This document shows positions 51,812-61,424 of a DNA stretch of 64,000 nt, piece after piece. The position numbers and the translations under genes were made by a program. Location of the stretch: positions 2,108,001 to 2,172,000 of the forward strand of contig NZ_FSRM01000002.1 of NCBI RefSeq assembly GCF_900141745.1, given 5' to 3'. Under the pieces are notes generated by a model. That model was not told the DNA's origin, made no database searches, and was given only the letters and a program-made list of their open reading frames with translations. Positions within the stretch are counted from its first letter, which is position 1, and every line of letters begins with the position of its first letter. The DNA comes from Paraburkholderia phenazinium. GTDB taxonomy: Bacteria > Pseudomonadota > Gammaproteobacteria > Burkholderiales > Burkholderiaceae.

Positions 51812-53191
51812 TTATCTGATCGGCATGCGAAAGCTGAAGCGCGTTTCGTCTTCCGTCGAAGCGACTTCGATCGTGCCGCCGTGGGCGCGCGCGATCTCGG
51901 CGACGATGTAGAGCCCGAGTCCCAGTCCTTGCTGATCGGCGGCGAGCGCGCCGCGCGTGAACGGCGCGAACAGCAGTTTTTGGCTTTCGTGCGGAATTTG
52001 CGGCCCCTTGTTGCTGACCGAGAGGATGAAGTCGGTATCCGCGGATACGTTGACCTCGACCGGATCTGTTTGCGAACCGTAAATCAGCGCATTCTTGAGG
52101 AGATTGGACAGGAGCCGCGCCATGTAGACCGGGTCCGTTTCGACCGGGTGCCGCAGTGACAGGGTGACTTCGATCTGGCGCCCCGGATGAGCGAGGCGCA
52201 ACTCTTCGACGGCGTGACGCAAGGCGGGCTCCAGCCCTTCGCGGCTAAGGCGCAGGGAGATGCCGTTGCCGAGCCGGCCGCGCGACATGTCCGAGAGATC
52301 GTCAATCAGGGCGGCCATATGATCCGCGCTTCTGGCGATGGCTTCCGAAATTGCGCGTGCCTTGTCGTCCAGCTTGCTGCGGAGCAAGAATGTTGCACCC
52401 GCGCTGATGGCGACGAGCGGATTGCGAAGATCGTGACCAAGCACCGCGATCGACTGATGGTGCAGCGCGTTCAGCGCAAGGGCGTCGGAAAGTCGTGCTT
52501 CGGTTTCCGCGAGCCGCATGCCAGCTTCCTCGGCATCGTGCGGGGCGTCGTGCATGGCGGCCGTGCCTGGCAATGTGCACGCCGCACCGCCATCGAGTTG
52601 GCCCGGTTCCGTGCTGTTCGGGCGCGGGCTATGCAGCACGAGGCCGTGTCTTTCGAGGACGTCTCTGACTTGCCCCGCTTCGATGCGGTCATGCTGGTAA
52701 CTGCACATGCAGATGAGACGCCGCCCATGGACCGCCTCGTCAACGCCGGATTCATAATCGAGAAAGCCACTCCAGTTCGCTTTGTCGACCCACGCGCAAT
52801 TGCCGTTGGTGCGCAGACCGCGGTAGCCGGCGGCAAGTGCCTCCTGCTCGCGTTGCACGAGACCTGCAACGAGCGCCTGTGGCCGCAGCGGTTCGCCCTG
52901 CTTGTAGAAGGCACTCGTGTCCTGGATCTCGATCTGACCGCTTTGCTCGCGTGCGTCGAGGTCGGGGACGACCGCGCGCAGTGCGGAGCGCGCCTCGTCT
53001 GCGTCGAGCGGTGTACCGGTTACCCACAGGCAACGCTCGTTGTTCTCAAGACCCGCCCGAAAGAAGGGAATAATAAGGTCGCGCAAATTTGCGGCCGAAC
53101 CGTAAAGTTGACCGATATGGCTTCCCCAGGCGAGGGAAGGCAGCGCCGCGATGCCGGATGGCGCGTGGTAGTCCGCGGAATCTTCTTGCAT
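51812..53191 (-). CDS. MEDS-domain sensor histidine kinase
   Basis: A 459-residue soluble kinase with no membrane segments. Residues about 20-190 form a MEDS domain (AWGSHIGQLYGSAANLRDLI, then RCLWVTGTPLDADEARSALR, CMCSYQHDRIEAGQVRDVLE), a sensor module known from DcmR-type regulators. A HisKA domain (IAVLGHDLRNPLVAISAGAT, phospho-acceptor H in GHDLRNP) and HATPase (N box LLSNLLKNALIYGS; G box GLGLGLYIVAEIARAHGG) follow. No response regulator gene is adjacent, so the partner is elsewhere. The ligand is unknown. Confidence 0.87.
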   Translation of the reverse strand: MQEDSADYHAPSGIAALPSLAWGSHIGQLYGSAANLRDLIIPFFRAGLENNERCLWVTGTPLDADEARSALRAVVPDLDAREQSGQIEIQDTSAFYKQGEPLRPQALVAGLVQREQEALAAGYRGLRTNGNCAWVDKANWSGFLDYESGVDEAVHGRRLICMCSYQHDRIEAGQVRDVLERHGLVLHSPRPNSTEPGQLDGGAACTLPGTAAMHDAPHDAEEAGMRLAETEARLSDALALNALHHQSIAVLGHDLRNPLVAISAGATFLLRSKLDDKARAISEAIARSADHMAALIDDLSDMSRGRLGNGISLRLSREGLEPALRHAVEELRLAHPGRQIEVTLSLRHPVETDPVYMARLLSNLLKNALIYGSQTDPVEVNVSADTDFILSVSNKGPQIPHESQKLLFAPFTRGALAADQQGLGLGLYIVAEIARAHGGTIEVASTEDETRFSFRMPIR

Positions 53192-53245
53192 CCGTGTAAT
53201 TTAGCAGATGCGCATTCATTTGGAATGATGCGTCCGCTAATGCCG

Positions 53246-54625
53246 CTATGCTGCGGCTGGCACCCCGCCGGATGTCTTCAACCCCGCAATCGCGATCACC
53301 GCGCCTGCCATCATCAATACACCTGCCAGTACCACGGCGGTGTGCAGTCCGGTGACGGGATTGCCTGCCGTTCTGGCGATGAGCGAACCGAAGATACCCG
53401 CGCCGAGTGCGCCTCCAATTTGACGCGCCGTGTTCAGCAAACCTGAAGCGATACCGACGGAACGGGGCTCCACATGCGCGAGGAGGGCGGTGTTGATCGA
53501 CGGTACGGCCAGCGCGACGCCAACGCCGATTGCCAGCAACGGAGCGGTGATTATCAGGTCACTGCTGTTGACCTCGAGCAGCGCCAGCGACAGAAAACCG
53601 AGCCCCGCCACGGCCTGCCCGACGACCATCGGAAGACGGTAGCCGAATCGTGAGGTGAGCGCGCCGGATGCGAGGTTCGCTACGGTGACAACGGCGGTCA
53701 TCGGCAGGAAAGCCAGACCAGTCTCGAGCGGCGTGTAGTGCCGGACATGCTGGAAGAAGAGGCTCATGGCGAACATCAGCCCGTAATAGCCAAAGTTGAG
53801 CGACAGTCCGATCAACGAACTTACGCTGACCGCGGGTATATGGAACAGCGACAGCGGCAGCATCGGTTCCTTTTGCCGCGCTTCCGCCAGCACGAACAAC
53901 GCGCCGAACACGACGAAACAAACGATACCCGTCATCACAGCCGGGCTACCCCAGCCCAACCTGCCACTTTCGACGACAGCGAACATCAACGCCACCAGCG
54001 CAACCACCGCTAGCATCTGGCCGGCCAGATCGATTCGGCGTGCCGCGTGACGGAGGGTATCGGGCGCATGGGCGAGCGTGAGCCAGATGCCGGCAACGCC
54101 GAACGGCACGTTGATCAGAAAGATGCTTGGCCAACCGAAACGGTCGATCAGCAAGCCGCCCACGAGCGGGCCTGCACCCAGCGCTAGCGCGGCGGTTCCG
54201 GCCCAGATACTCACGGCTTTGGCGCGCGCCCGCGGGTCGGGAAAGGCCGCGCTCAGCAGCGATAGCGACGACGGCACACACAGCGCCGCCCCGACGCCTT
54301 GTACCGTACGCGCCGCGACAAGCGTGAGCGCTCCGGATGCGAAGCCGCATGCTACCGACGCCAATGTGAAGATCGCAAAGCCGCCGACGAAAACGCGCCG
54401 CGCGCCCAACCGGTCGCCGAGTGCGCCGGCGCTGAGCAGCAGGGCGGCGAAGGCGAGCGTATAGGCGTTGAGCACCCATTCGAGCTCCGTGGAGCTGACG
54501 GATAACGTTTCCTGAATCCGCCCGAGTGCGACGTTCACGACCGTCACGTCGAGGCAGATGATGACGAAGCCAAGACTGGCGGCGAGCAGGGCGAGACGCG
54601 GAGATCGGGTCGATTGTCTGTGCAT
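53246..54625 (-). CDS. DHA2 family MFS transporter
   Basis: A 459-residue, 14-segment MFS exporter. The first helix contains IICLDVTVVNVALGRIQETL, typical of the family; motif A is GDRLGARRVFV, and the motif C region is GAGPLVGGLLIDRFGWPS. It is a drug:H+ antiporter-2 member, likely to export an inhibitor or metabolite. The gene is divergent from a LysR regulator with a 143-bp gap, a common arrangement for inducible efflux. The pump is not part of a tripartite set, since no adaptor or outer membrane channel is near. Confidence 0.87.
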   Translation of the reverse strand: MHRQSTRSPRLALLAASLGFVIICLDVTVVNVALGRIQETLSVSSTELEWVLNAYTLAFAALLLSAGALGDRLGARRVFVGGFAIFTLASVACGFASGALTLVAARTVQGVGAALCVPSSLSLLSAAFPDPRARAKAVSIWAGTAALALGAGPLVGGLLIDRFGWPSIFLINVPFGVAGIWLTLAHAPDTLRHAARRIDLAGQMLAVVALVALMFAVVESGRLGWGSPAVMTGIVCFVVFGALFVLAEARQKEPMLPLSLFHIPAVSVSSLIGLSLNFGYYGLMFAMSLFFQHVRHYTPLETGLAFLPMTAVVTVANLASGALTSRFGYRLPMVVGQAVAGLGFLSLALLEVNSSDLIITAPLLAIGVGVALAVPSINTALLAHVEPRSVGIASGLLNTARQIGGALGAGIFGSLIARTAGNPVTGLHTAVVLAGVLMMAGAVIAIAGLKTSGGVPAAA

Positions 54626-54751
54626 GATGGTCGGTCGGGTAGAGCGCGGTTAGGGACTCAAGCGGATCAGGCGGGTTCGCCTGACCGATATCCATGCCCC
54701 ACTCTAATCCCCCAGTCAGGCTTGATAAACCGCCTGCAAATTGGCACAGAA

Positions 54752-54766
54752 CCCACTAATATTGGG
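54752..54766. promoter_or_regulatory. Dyad next to the LysR start, MFS/LysR divergent region
   Basis: CCCA-CTAATAT-TGGG is a short dyad ending 2 bases before the LysR ATG. LysR proteins often repress themselves from a site overlapping their own start. It is short, so chance is possible. Confidence 0.3.
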
Positions 54767-54768
54767 GA

Positions 54769-55689
54769 ATGGATCTTCTCAAAGCGATGACGGTGTTTGT
54801 GCGCGTAGTCGAGACCGGCAGCTTGACGGCGGCCGGTTTCGCCTGCGATCTGTCGCCCACCATGGTCGGCAATCACCTCCAGGCGCTGGAGGACAGACTC
54901 GGCACGCGGGTTATCCACCGCACCACGCGCAAGCAGCAGATCAGCGCGTTCGGGCAGGCCTATTACGAGCGCTGCGTCGAGATTCTCGGTCTCGTCAGCG
55001 ATACCGAGCGATTGGCGCTCGATCATCTCGGGACGCCGCGTGGACGCCTGCGGATTACCGCCCCCGTGATTTTCAGCAACGAGTGCCTGGTTCCAGCCAT
55101 CGCGGATTATTGCCAGCGCTACCCCGAGGTGCAGTTGGATGTCGTCGCCACCGATGGCTTGTCGGATCTGATTGAGGACGGTTTCGAAGCGGCTATTCGT
55201 ATCGGTACGCCGGGCAACCCTGACCTCGTTGCGCGTCCGTTGCGGGCGTATCGCCTCGTGCTCTGTGCGTCATCCGCGTATCTGGATGCGAGCGGCGTAC
55301 CGGCGACGCCGGAGGATCTTCGTGCGCACCAATGTCTGACCTACGCCTATCCGCTGCGCTCCGAAATGCACGCGGCGCAACCGGAGTGGACGCTGTCCGG
55401 CACGAATGGAACGGTGAGCGTTCCGGTCAGAGGCCGCTTGAGAATCGACAATTCAGAAGCGCTCCGCAGAGCCTTGCTGGCCGGCATGGGGATCGCGATG
55501 TTGCCGGGCATTCTGGTCGACGCGGATATCGAGGCGGGCAGGTTGATCGAAGTGTTGCCTGACTATGCCGCGCCCATGCGGCAGATCAACCTGCTCTATT
55601 TGCGCGACCGGCAGATGTCGCCGAAGCTTCGTAGTTTCGTCGAGTTTGTGGTGGAGCGGTTTGGGGCCGGCTCCGATTCACAGGGTTGA
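54769..55689 (+). CDS. LysR family transcriptional regulator (MFS neighbour)
   Basis: A 306-residue LysR protein of the CrgA/DsdC-like group with the HTH in residues 1-60 (MDLLKAMTVFVRVVETGSLT, SPTMVGNHLQALEDRLG) and an effector domain (GTPRGRLRITAPVIFSNECL, EDGFEAAIRIGTPGNPDLVA). Divergent from the DHA2 pump, which it probably controls. It converges with the GST gene at its end. Confidence 0.88.
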   Translation: MDLLKAMTVFVRVVETGSLTAAGFACDLSPTMVGNHLQALEDRLGTRVIHRTTRKQQISAFGQAYYERCVEILGLVSDTERLALDHLGTPRGRLRITAPVIFSNECLVPAIADYCQRYPEVQLDVVATDGLSDLIEDGFEAAIRIGTPGNPDLVARPLRAYRLVLCASSAYLDASGVPATPEDLRAHQCLTYAYPLRSEMHAAQPEWTLSGTNGTVSVPVRGRLRIDNSEALRRALLAGMGIAMLPGILVDADIEAGRLIEVLPDYAAPMRQINLLYLRDRQMSPKLRSFVEFVVERFGAGSDSQG

Positions 55690-55716
55690 CGGCGTGGAAC
55701 CCGGAGCCGACCGTCA

Positions 55717-56385
55717 TCAGCTGGCCGTTGCCTGGCTAGCGACGAAGACCGCCAATTGAGCGGCGAAGGCCCGCTGGTATGCGGGCCGCGCTTCGCCGCG
55801 GGCGACATAGGCGGCAAGGTTCGGATATTCGTCCAGCAGACCCGATGCTCTCAACCTGAGTAGCACCGCCACCATCATAAGGTCGCCCGCGCTGAACGCA
55901 CCGTCGAGCCATTCGGCGTTGCCAAGGCGATCGGAAAGGTCGCCCAGCCGGTCACGGATGCGATCCTCGACGAGAGGCAGGCGTTCCTCGTACCAGGACT
56001 TGTCGCGCTCCTGAAACCTGATGGTCTGAAGATCGAGGATCGGCGGCTCAACCGTGTTGAGTGCGGCGAACATCCATGTGATCGCACGAGCCCGCGCATC
56101 CGGATCCTCAGGTAGCAGGCCTGCATGGTGCTGTGCGAGATGGAACACAATTGCGCCTGACTCGAACAGGGCAAGAGGGCCTTCCTCATAGGTCGGAATC
56201 TGACCAAAAGGATGCAGCGCCCGATGCGCCGGTTCCTTCATTGCACCGAACGAGACAAGACGAACCTCGTAGGGTTGGCCTACTTCTTCAAACGCCCAGC
56301 GAACACGCATGTCACGCGCCAGTCCCCTGCCGCGATCGGGTGATTGTTCAAAACACGTGATAACGGGGGGCAGTGAAGGGGGCAT
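55717..56385 (-). CDS. Glutathione S-transferase family protein
   Basis: A 222-residue GST with an N-terminal thioredoxin-like domain (EEVGQPYEVRLVSFGAMKEP, then HPFGQIPTYEEGPLALFESG, the usual cis-proline and SNAIL-like ES motif) and an all-helical C-terminal domain (SAGDLMMVAVLLRLRASGLL). The start at ATG 56385 has AAAGGAG upstream, which rules out the longer frame from 56427. Its substrate is unknown, and it has no obvious operon partner. Confidence 0.86.
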   Translation of the reverse strand: MPPSLPPVITCFEQSPDRGRGLARDMRVRWAFEEVGQPYEVRLVSFGAMKEPAHRALHPFGQIPTYEEGPLALFESGAIVFHLAQHHAGLLPEDPDARARAITWMFAALNTVEPPILDLQTIRFQERDKSWYEERLPLVEDRIRDRLGDLSDRLGNAEWLDGAFSAGDLMMVAVLLRLRASGLLDEYPNLAAYVARGEARPAYQRAFAAQLAVFVASQATAS

Positions 56386-56713
56386 GGTGTTTCTCCTTTG
56401 CTGGATGTCTCGTTGAGTGGGCGACACGCAATCCGGGTGCTTACCTGCTAGACGTTGGAGATAGGGCTAAATCGACATCGCATCCGCAAACTCCTCCTGG
56501 TATTTTCGCGCCGCACAAAAACGGCCACGGGTGGGCTTCATGTCTGCCCGCCGGCGAATCCAATAGCGATGCAGGATACCAACGGTCTCGTCATCGTTAC
56601 TACCGATATAGGTCGCCCCGAACGGATGCTATTGTTCCCTGCGCATTCTTAATAGATGCACTGTAGCTGGCAAATGTTGCTCCACGATCGCACCACGCAT
56701 CGGAGAACAGACA
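56386..56713. other. Intergenic region, GST / branched-chain-type ABC operon
   Basis: 328 bp between divergent genes; it must contain both promoters. I see no strong dyad, RNA gene or credible small gene; a 65-codon plus-strand frame here has no recognisable features. Confidence 0.5.
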
Positions 56714-57979
56714 ATGTCCAACAGCAATACGCGGCGGAGCCTGTACCGCGTCATCCGCACCGGTATGACAATCGCGGCGCTCGGGCTCGCAGTTTCAGCC
56801 TACGCGGCGGGCGACCCCATCAAGATCGGGGTGATCGGCGAGGAGTCGGCGGTAGCCGGCGCGTCTATCACAAAGGCCGCCCAGCTCGCAGCGGACGAGA
56901 TCAACGCGCACGGTGGCGTCGACGGCCGGCAGATCCAGATCATTGCTTACGACGACCACTCGTCGGCCTCCGAAGGCGTGCGCGCATTCCAGCGCGCCGC
57001 CAGCCAGGACAAGGTCGTGGCCGTGATCGGCAGCTATATCAGCGAGGTGGCGCTTGCGATGGAGCCCTGGTCAGCACGCCTCAAGATGCCGTTTATCACG
57101 CCAGGCGCGGCGAGCAACGACATCTCGAAGCAGGTCCACGACGACTACGATCACTACAAATACACCTTCCACGGCTGGATGACCTCGGCCTTCATTGCCC
57201 AGTCGATCTGCGACTTCTCGCATGACATCCTGGTCGGCCAGTTCAAGATGAAGACGACGGTCGTGATGAGCGAGGATGCCGCCTGGACCAAGCCGCTGGA
57301 CGAACGTTATCTCGAGTGTCTGCCGAAGGCCGGGCTCAAGGTGCTCGATCACATCCGCTTCAATCCGGATACGACGGACTTCACGCCGATCTACAACCAG
57401 ATCGAAAGCAAGCATCCCGATACGATCACCACTGGCATCAGCCATGTTGGGGTGCAACCCACGGTGCAGTGGCATGACCAGCAGGTGCCCATTCCGCTGA
57501 CCGGGCAGAGTTCGCAGGCTACGACCACCAGCTTCTGGAAGGACACCAACGGCGCGACCGAAGGCGTCATCACGGCGTCTGCCGCCGCGCCAGGCGTGGC
57601 GATCACGCCAAAGACCGTGCCCTTCGTCGATGCGTACACCAAACAGTTTGGCGTATCGCCAGCCTATTGCGGCTTCACGAGCTACGACCTCGTTTATATC
57701 CTCGCGGACGCGATCAAGCGCAATAACGGCGCAACAGATCCCGACAAGATGGTCGATGCGCTCGAGAAGACGGACTACGTCGGGACGATCGGCCGCTGGC
57801 AGTTCTATGGCCGCAACGACCAGTTCACCCATGCGCTGAAATACGGTCCGGGTTACATCACGGGTATCAACCTGCAATGGCAGGACGGCAAGCAGGTCGC
57901 GATCTGGCCGAAAGCGCTCGCCAATGGAACCGTGAAGTTCCCGTCCTTCATCAAGCTGCAGCAGGCAAACGCCAACTAG
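56714..57979 (+). CDS. Branched-chain amino acid-type ABC transporter substrate-binding protein
   Basis: A 421-residue periplasmic binding protein of the LivK/Peripla_BP_6 type with a signal peptide ending at SAYAAG (about residue 33). The core has IKIGVIGEESAVAGASITKA, AADEINAHGGVDGRQIQIIA, SYISEVALAMEPWSARLKMP and the late GFTSYDLVYILADAIKRNNG. Such proteins bind amino acids, amides, urea or aromatic acids. It is the first gene of a LivKHM-(GF fusion) operon. The ATG follows GGAGAACAGACA. Confidence 0.85.
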   Translation: MSNSNTRRSLYRVIRTGMTIAALGLAVSAYAAGDPIKIGVIGEESAVAGASITKAAQLAADEINAHGGVDGRQIQIIAYDDHSSASEGVRAFQRAASQDKVVAVIGSYISEVALAMEPWSARLKMPFITPGAASNDISKQVHDDYDHYKYTFHGWMTSAFIAQSICDFSHDILVGQFKMKTTVVMSEDAAWTKPLDERYLECLPKAGLKVLDHIRFNPDTTDFTPIYNQIESKHPDTITTGISHVGVQPTVQWHDQQVPIPLTGQSSQATTTSFWKDTNGATEGVITASAAAPGVAITPKTVPFVDAYTKQFGVSPAYCGFTSYDLVYILADAIKRNNGATDPDKMVDALEKTDYVGTIGRWQFYGRNDQFTHALKYGPGYITGINLQWQDGKQVAIWPKALANGTVKFPSFIKLQQANAN

Positions 57980-58077
57980 TCGCGCAACGCGGAGGTGGCC
58001 GGGCGCCGGGGTTATCCGGCAATCCGGCGTCATCGCAGGCGACGGATTCCGCCGTTGGCCGAACCAGAGGGTAGCGT

Positions 58078-58953
58078 ATGGTCTGGCTGCAAATTCTCAT
58101 CGACGGTTTTGCTATCAGTTCGCTTTACGCATTGGGCGCGATCGGCTTTACGCTGATTTTCGGCGTGTCCGGCGTTCTCAATCTCGCTCATGGCGGCGTG
58201 ATGCTGGTTGCCGCGTTGATGGGCTGGATGCTGGCCGGCGAGGCCGGCCTCGGCACCTGGCTTGGCACGCTGCTCGGCGTGCTCTCCGGCCTCGTTGCGG
58301 CGTACATCACCTATCTGATGGTGGTGCGGCCGATTCAACGCTCCGCCGCGATTCCGCACGAGGAGAAAGAGATTTTCGTGCTGACCGGCACCTTGCTGTG
58401 GGGCATCATGATCCAGCAGGGCATGGCCTATCTGTTCACTGACAACCCGGTGACGATGCGCCCGCTGTTTCCCGGCGTCGTGGTCATCGCGGGCGTGCGC
58501 ACGCCGATCAACGAGGTGATGATCGCGGTCGTTTGCTGGGTCGTCATCGGGCTGCTGTGGTTCTTTGTCAATCGCACGCGGGCCGGCAAAGCGCTGCTCG
58601 CAGCCTCGATGAACCCGCGTGGGCTGACGTTGCTCGGCTTCGAACTGTCCCGTGTTTATCTGCTCGCGTGGACCCTTTACGGCGTGCTCGCCGGCGTTGC
58701 AGGCGTGCTGCTGGCGTCGTTCCTTGGTGTCAGTTCCAACAACACGGGTCAACTGACGGCCAGCGCTTTTTCGATCGTGGTGCTAGGCGGTCTTGGCAGC
58801 GTGTCGGGTTCGCTGATGGCCGCGTATGTGGTCGGCTATCTCGAGACCATCACCGCCTACCTGATCGCACCGACGCTGCGCCCCATGCCCGCGCTCGTGC
58901 TGCTGGTGCTGGTGGTGTACCTGCGGCCGCAGGGTTTTCTGGGGCGGCGCTAG
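58078..58953 (+). CDS. LivH-like ABC transporter permease
   Basis: A 291-residue permease with eight or nine hydrophobic segments of the LivH family (DGFAISSLYALGAIGFTLIF, GVSGVLNLAHGGVMLVAAL, GLTLLGFELSRVYLLAW, GGLGSVSGSLMAAYVVGYLE). It begins at ATG 58078 after GAGGGTAGCGT, 98 bp downstream of the binding-protein gene. It forms the translocation path with the LivM-like permease. Confidence 0.88.
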   Translation: MVWLQILIDGFAISSLYALGAIGFTLIFGVSGVLNLAHGGVMLVAALMGWMLAGEAGLGTWLGTLLGVLSGLVAAYITYLMVVRPIQRSAAIPHEEKEIFVLTGTLLWGIMIQQGMAYLFTDNPVTMRPLFPGVVVIAGVRTPINEVMIAVVCWVVIGLLWFFVNRTRAGKALLAASMNPRGLTLLGFELSRVYLLAWTLYGVLAGVAGVLLASFLGVSSNNTGQLTASAFSIVVLGGLGSVSGSLMAAYVVGYLETITAYLIAPTLRPMPALVLLVLVVYLRPQGFLGRR

Positions 58954-58966
58954 CCAAGGAGGGTAC

Positions 58967-59893
58967 GTGACCAATCTTGTTCGCTCGCGGATGCTGTGGT
59001 CCGCCGTCGTGCTGGCGGTCGCGGCGGGCACGCTGCCCTGGTGGGTGTCCGGCTATATTCTCGGCATCCTCACCGTCGCCTATTATTTCAGTGTGTTTTC
59101 GATGGCCTGGGACCTGCTGTTCGGCTTCGCCGGCGAGGTCAACTTCGGTCCCACGTTTTTGATTGGTCTCGGCGCCTACTCGGCCGCGATACTCGATGCG
59201 CGGTGGGGGCTGCCGATTCCCGTGTGCATCGTTGCAGGCGGTCTTGTCGCGCTGATTGGCGGGCTGTTATTGGCGGTGCCTGCGTTGCGTTTGCGCGGCC
59301 CGTATTTCGGTCTGATCACGCTGGTTGCCGTGCTATTGCTGCAAAACTCGATCGTGATCTTCGCGGGTATCACCGGCGGCGAGATCGGCATGACCGTGCC
59401 CGATGTCATGTCCGTCAGTGCGGAGCAAAACTACTGGTATGCGCTCGCGTTTCTCGTGGTGTGCGCGATCATCCTGTTCGGCCTGTCGCGCTCAGCGATG
59501 GGCCTCATCCTGCAGGCGAGCGGTCAGGACGCCATCGGCGCGCAGGCGCTCGGCTTCAACGTAACCAAGCACAAGCTCGCGGCCTTTTGCATCAGCGCGG
59601 TGTTCTCCGGCGTGGCTGGTGCGATGCTCGTGTTCTACCAGGGCACCGCTTCCGTCAGCACGGTAGTGGATCTGGGGGTGGGCGTGCAGATCATCATTGC
59701 CGCTGTGCTGGGCGGGCGCCGAACTATCCTGGGCGCGGTACTCGGCGCGGTGTTCCTGATCGTGGCTGGTGAGTTTCTCAGGCCGTTGGGCCAGATCAAT
59801 ACCTTCGTAGTCGCAGCGCTGGCGCTCGCGGTCATCCTGTTCTTTCCGGACGGCCTGCTCGGCAACCTGCTGCGCGTGAGAGAGCGAGAATGA
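58967..59893 (+). CDS. LivM-like ABC transporter permease
   Basis: A 308-residue permease of the LivM family, with about nine membrane segments (GYILGILTVAYYFSVFSMAW, FGFAGEVNFGPTFLIGLGAY, LRLRGPYFGLITLVAVLLLQ). The GTG start is supported by AAGGAGGGTAC directly before it. Its stop overlaps the next start (ATGA at 59890-59893), so it is translationally coupled to the fused ATPase. Confidence 0.88.
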   Translation: MTNLVRSRMLWSAVVLAVAAGTLPWWVSGYILGILTVAYYFSVFSMAWDLLFGFAGEVNFGPTFLIGLGAYSAAILDARWGLPIPVCIVAGGLVALIGGLLLAVPALRLRGPYFGLITLVAVLLLQNSIVIFAGITGGEIGMTVPDVMSVSAEQNYWYALAFLVVCAIILFGLSRSAMGLILQASGQDAIGAQALGFNVTKHKLAAFCISAVFSGVAGAMLVFYQGTASVSTVVDLGVGVQIIIAAVLGGRRTILGAVLGAVFLIVAGEFLRPLGQINTFVVAALALAVILFFPDGLLGNLLRVRERE

Positions 59894-61404
59894 GCGAAGC
59901 CTCTCGCCTCTCGGTACGTGGCCTGACCAAGCGCTTCGGCGGCCTGGTCGCGGTGAAGGACATCGGCTTTGACATCGAGGCTGGCGAGATCCTCGGGCTT
60001 ATCGGTCCGAATGGATCCGGCAAGTCGACCGTGATGAAGCTGATCATGGGCATCGAGCGGCCCAATGCCGGGTCGGTCAAGATGGACGGCACGGAGATGG
60101 CGGGCTGGGCGCCGCACCGCATTGCCCGCGCCGGCGTGGGCATCGTCTTTCAGCACTCGCGGCCGCTGCATCGGCAGACGGTGCTCGAGCACATCAAGCT
60201 GGCGCTCTTGCCTGACTCGTTGATCAAGCTCGTCGCCGATCCGCATGTCAACCGCCGTGCCCGCGAAATCGCCGAGCGTGTCGAGCTCGGTGCCGTGATG
60301 CACCGGCATCCCGCGACCTTGCCGTTCGCCGATCTGCGCCGCATGGAGATGGCGAAGGCGATTGCGCGCGATCCGAAGGTCGTATTGGTCGATGAACCGT
60401 TCGCAGGACTGACGATGGCGGAATCGGAGTCGTTCGCGGCGCTGATTCGCAGTTTTCGCGCCGAGGGTCGCGCTGTGCTGCTGGTGGACCACAACGTCAA
60501 GAGTCTCGCTGCGCTGGTCGACCGCGCACTTGCGATGTATCTGGGCGAGCAGATCGCGGAAGGCACGGCCGAACAGGTGATGCAGAACGAGACCGTGCGG
60601 CGCGTGTATCTGGGCGGCAAGATCGAGACGAGAGAGCGGACGCGCGACGAGGTGGTCAGCAAGCCGACGCTGCTCGACGTGGAAGATCTTGGCGTACTGT
60701 ACGGCAAGGCGAGGGCGCTCGATGGCGCGAGTCTTCATGTGCGCGAAGGGGAATTCGTCTCGGTGGTAGGACTGAATGGCGCCGGCAAGACGACGCTGTT
60801 CAACGCCATTTCGGGTTTTGTGCCGTACCAGGGCACGATCCGTTTCGGCGGACAGGATTTGCGCGGCATGAGCGGTGCAGCGATCGCGCGGGCGGGCGTG
60901 GTGCAATGTCCGGAGACTCGTGAACTCTTTAGCGACATGACTGTGCGTGAGAACCTGGACCTCGGTGGATACCATCTTGCCGAAACTGCGCGCTCTGAGC
61001 AGTTGGCGTGGCTCTTCGAACTGTTCCCGATCCTGAAGTCGCGGCAACGTCAGACGGCGCGCACGTTGTCGGGTGGTGAACAGCAGATGCTGGCCATTGC
61101 CCGCGCGCTGATGATGCAACCGAAACTGTTGATTCTCGATGAGCCGACCCTGGGGCTCGCACCGGTGATTCTCGAGCAATTGTCGAAGGCGCTGGAGTTA
61201 CTGCAGCGGACCACGCCGATTACGGTGTTGCTGGGCGAGCAGAATGTCACCTTCGCGTTGCCGCATGCCGATCGGGTGTATGTTCTGGAGCATGGCCGGA
61301 TTGTGTGGGAAGGTGATCCGTCCAGCTTCGAGCGCGAGATGGGGCGGGGGTACCTGGAAATTGTGCCGGTGGGCGATCCTCCGGGGTTTCCGGCGCAGGC
61401 GTAG
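59890..61404 (+). CDS. Fused LivG-LivF-type ABC transporter ATPase
   Basis: A 504-residue protein with two ATP-binding domains that are normally separate LivG and LivF polypeptides. NBD1 has Walker A GPNGSGKST and Walker B VVLVDEPFAG, but its signature position reads LPFADLRRMEMAKAI in place of the usual LSYGQ- or LSGGQ-like motif. NBD2 (from about residue 260) has GLNGAGKTT, an intact LSGGEQQ and LLILDEPTLGLAP. One consensus and one degenerate ATP site are likely. It powers the LivKHM importer upstream. Confidence 0.88.
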   Translation: MSEASRLSVRGLTKRFGGLVAVKDIGFDIEAGEILGLIGPNGSGKSTVMKLIMGIERPNAGSVKMDGTEMAGWAPHRIARAGVGIVFQHSRPLHRQTVLEHIKLALLPDSLIKLVADPHVNRRAREIAERVELGAVMHRHPATLPFADLRRMEMAKAIARDPKVVLVDEPFAGLTMAESESFAALIRSFRAEGRAVLLVDHNVKSLAALVDRALAMYLGEQIAEGTAEQVMQNETVRRVYLGGKIETRERTRDEVVSKPTLLDVEDLGVLYGKARALDGASLHVREGEFVSVVGLNGAGKTTLFNAISGFVPYQGTIRFGGQDLRGMSGAAIARAGVVQCPETRELFSDMTVRENLDLGGYHLAETARSEQLAWLFELFPILKSRQRQTARTLSGGEQQMLAIARALMMQPKLLILDEPTLGLAPVILEQLSKALELLQRTTPITVLLGEQNVTFALPHADRVYVLEHGRIVWEGDPSSFEREMGRGYLEIVPVGDPPGFPAQA

Positions 61405-61424
61405 ATGCGGGAGGATAGGCGCAC

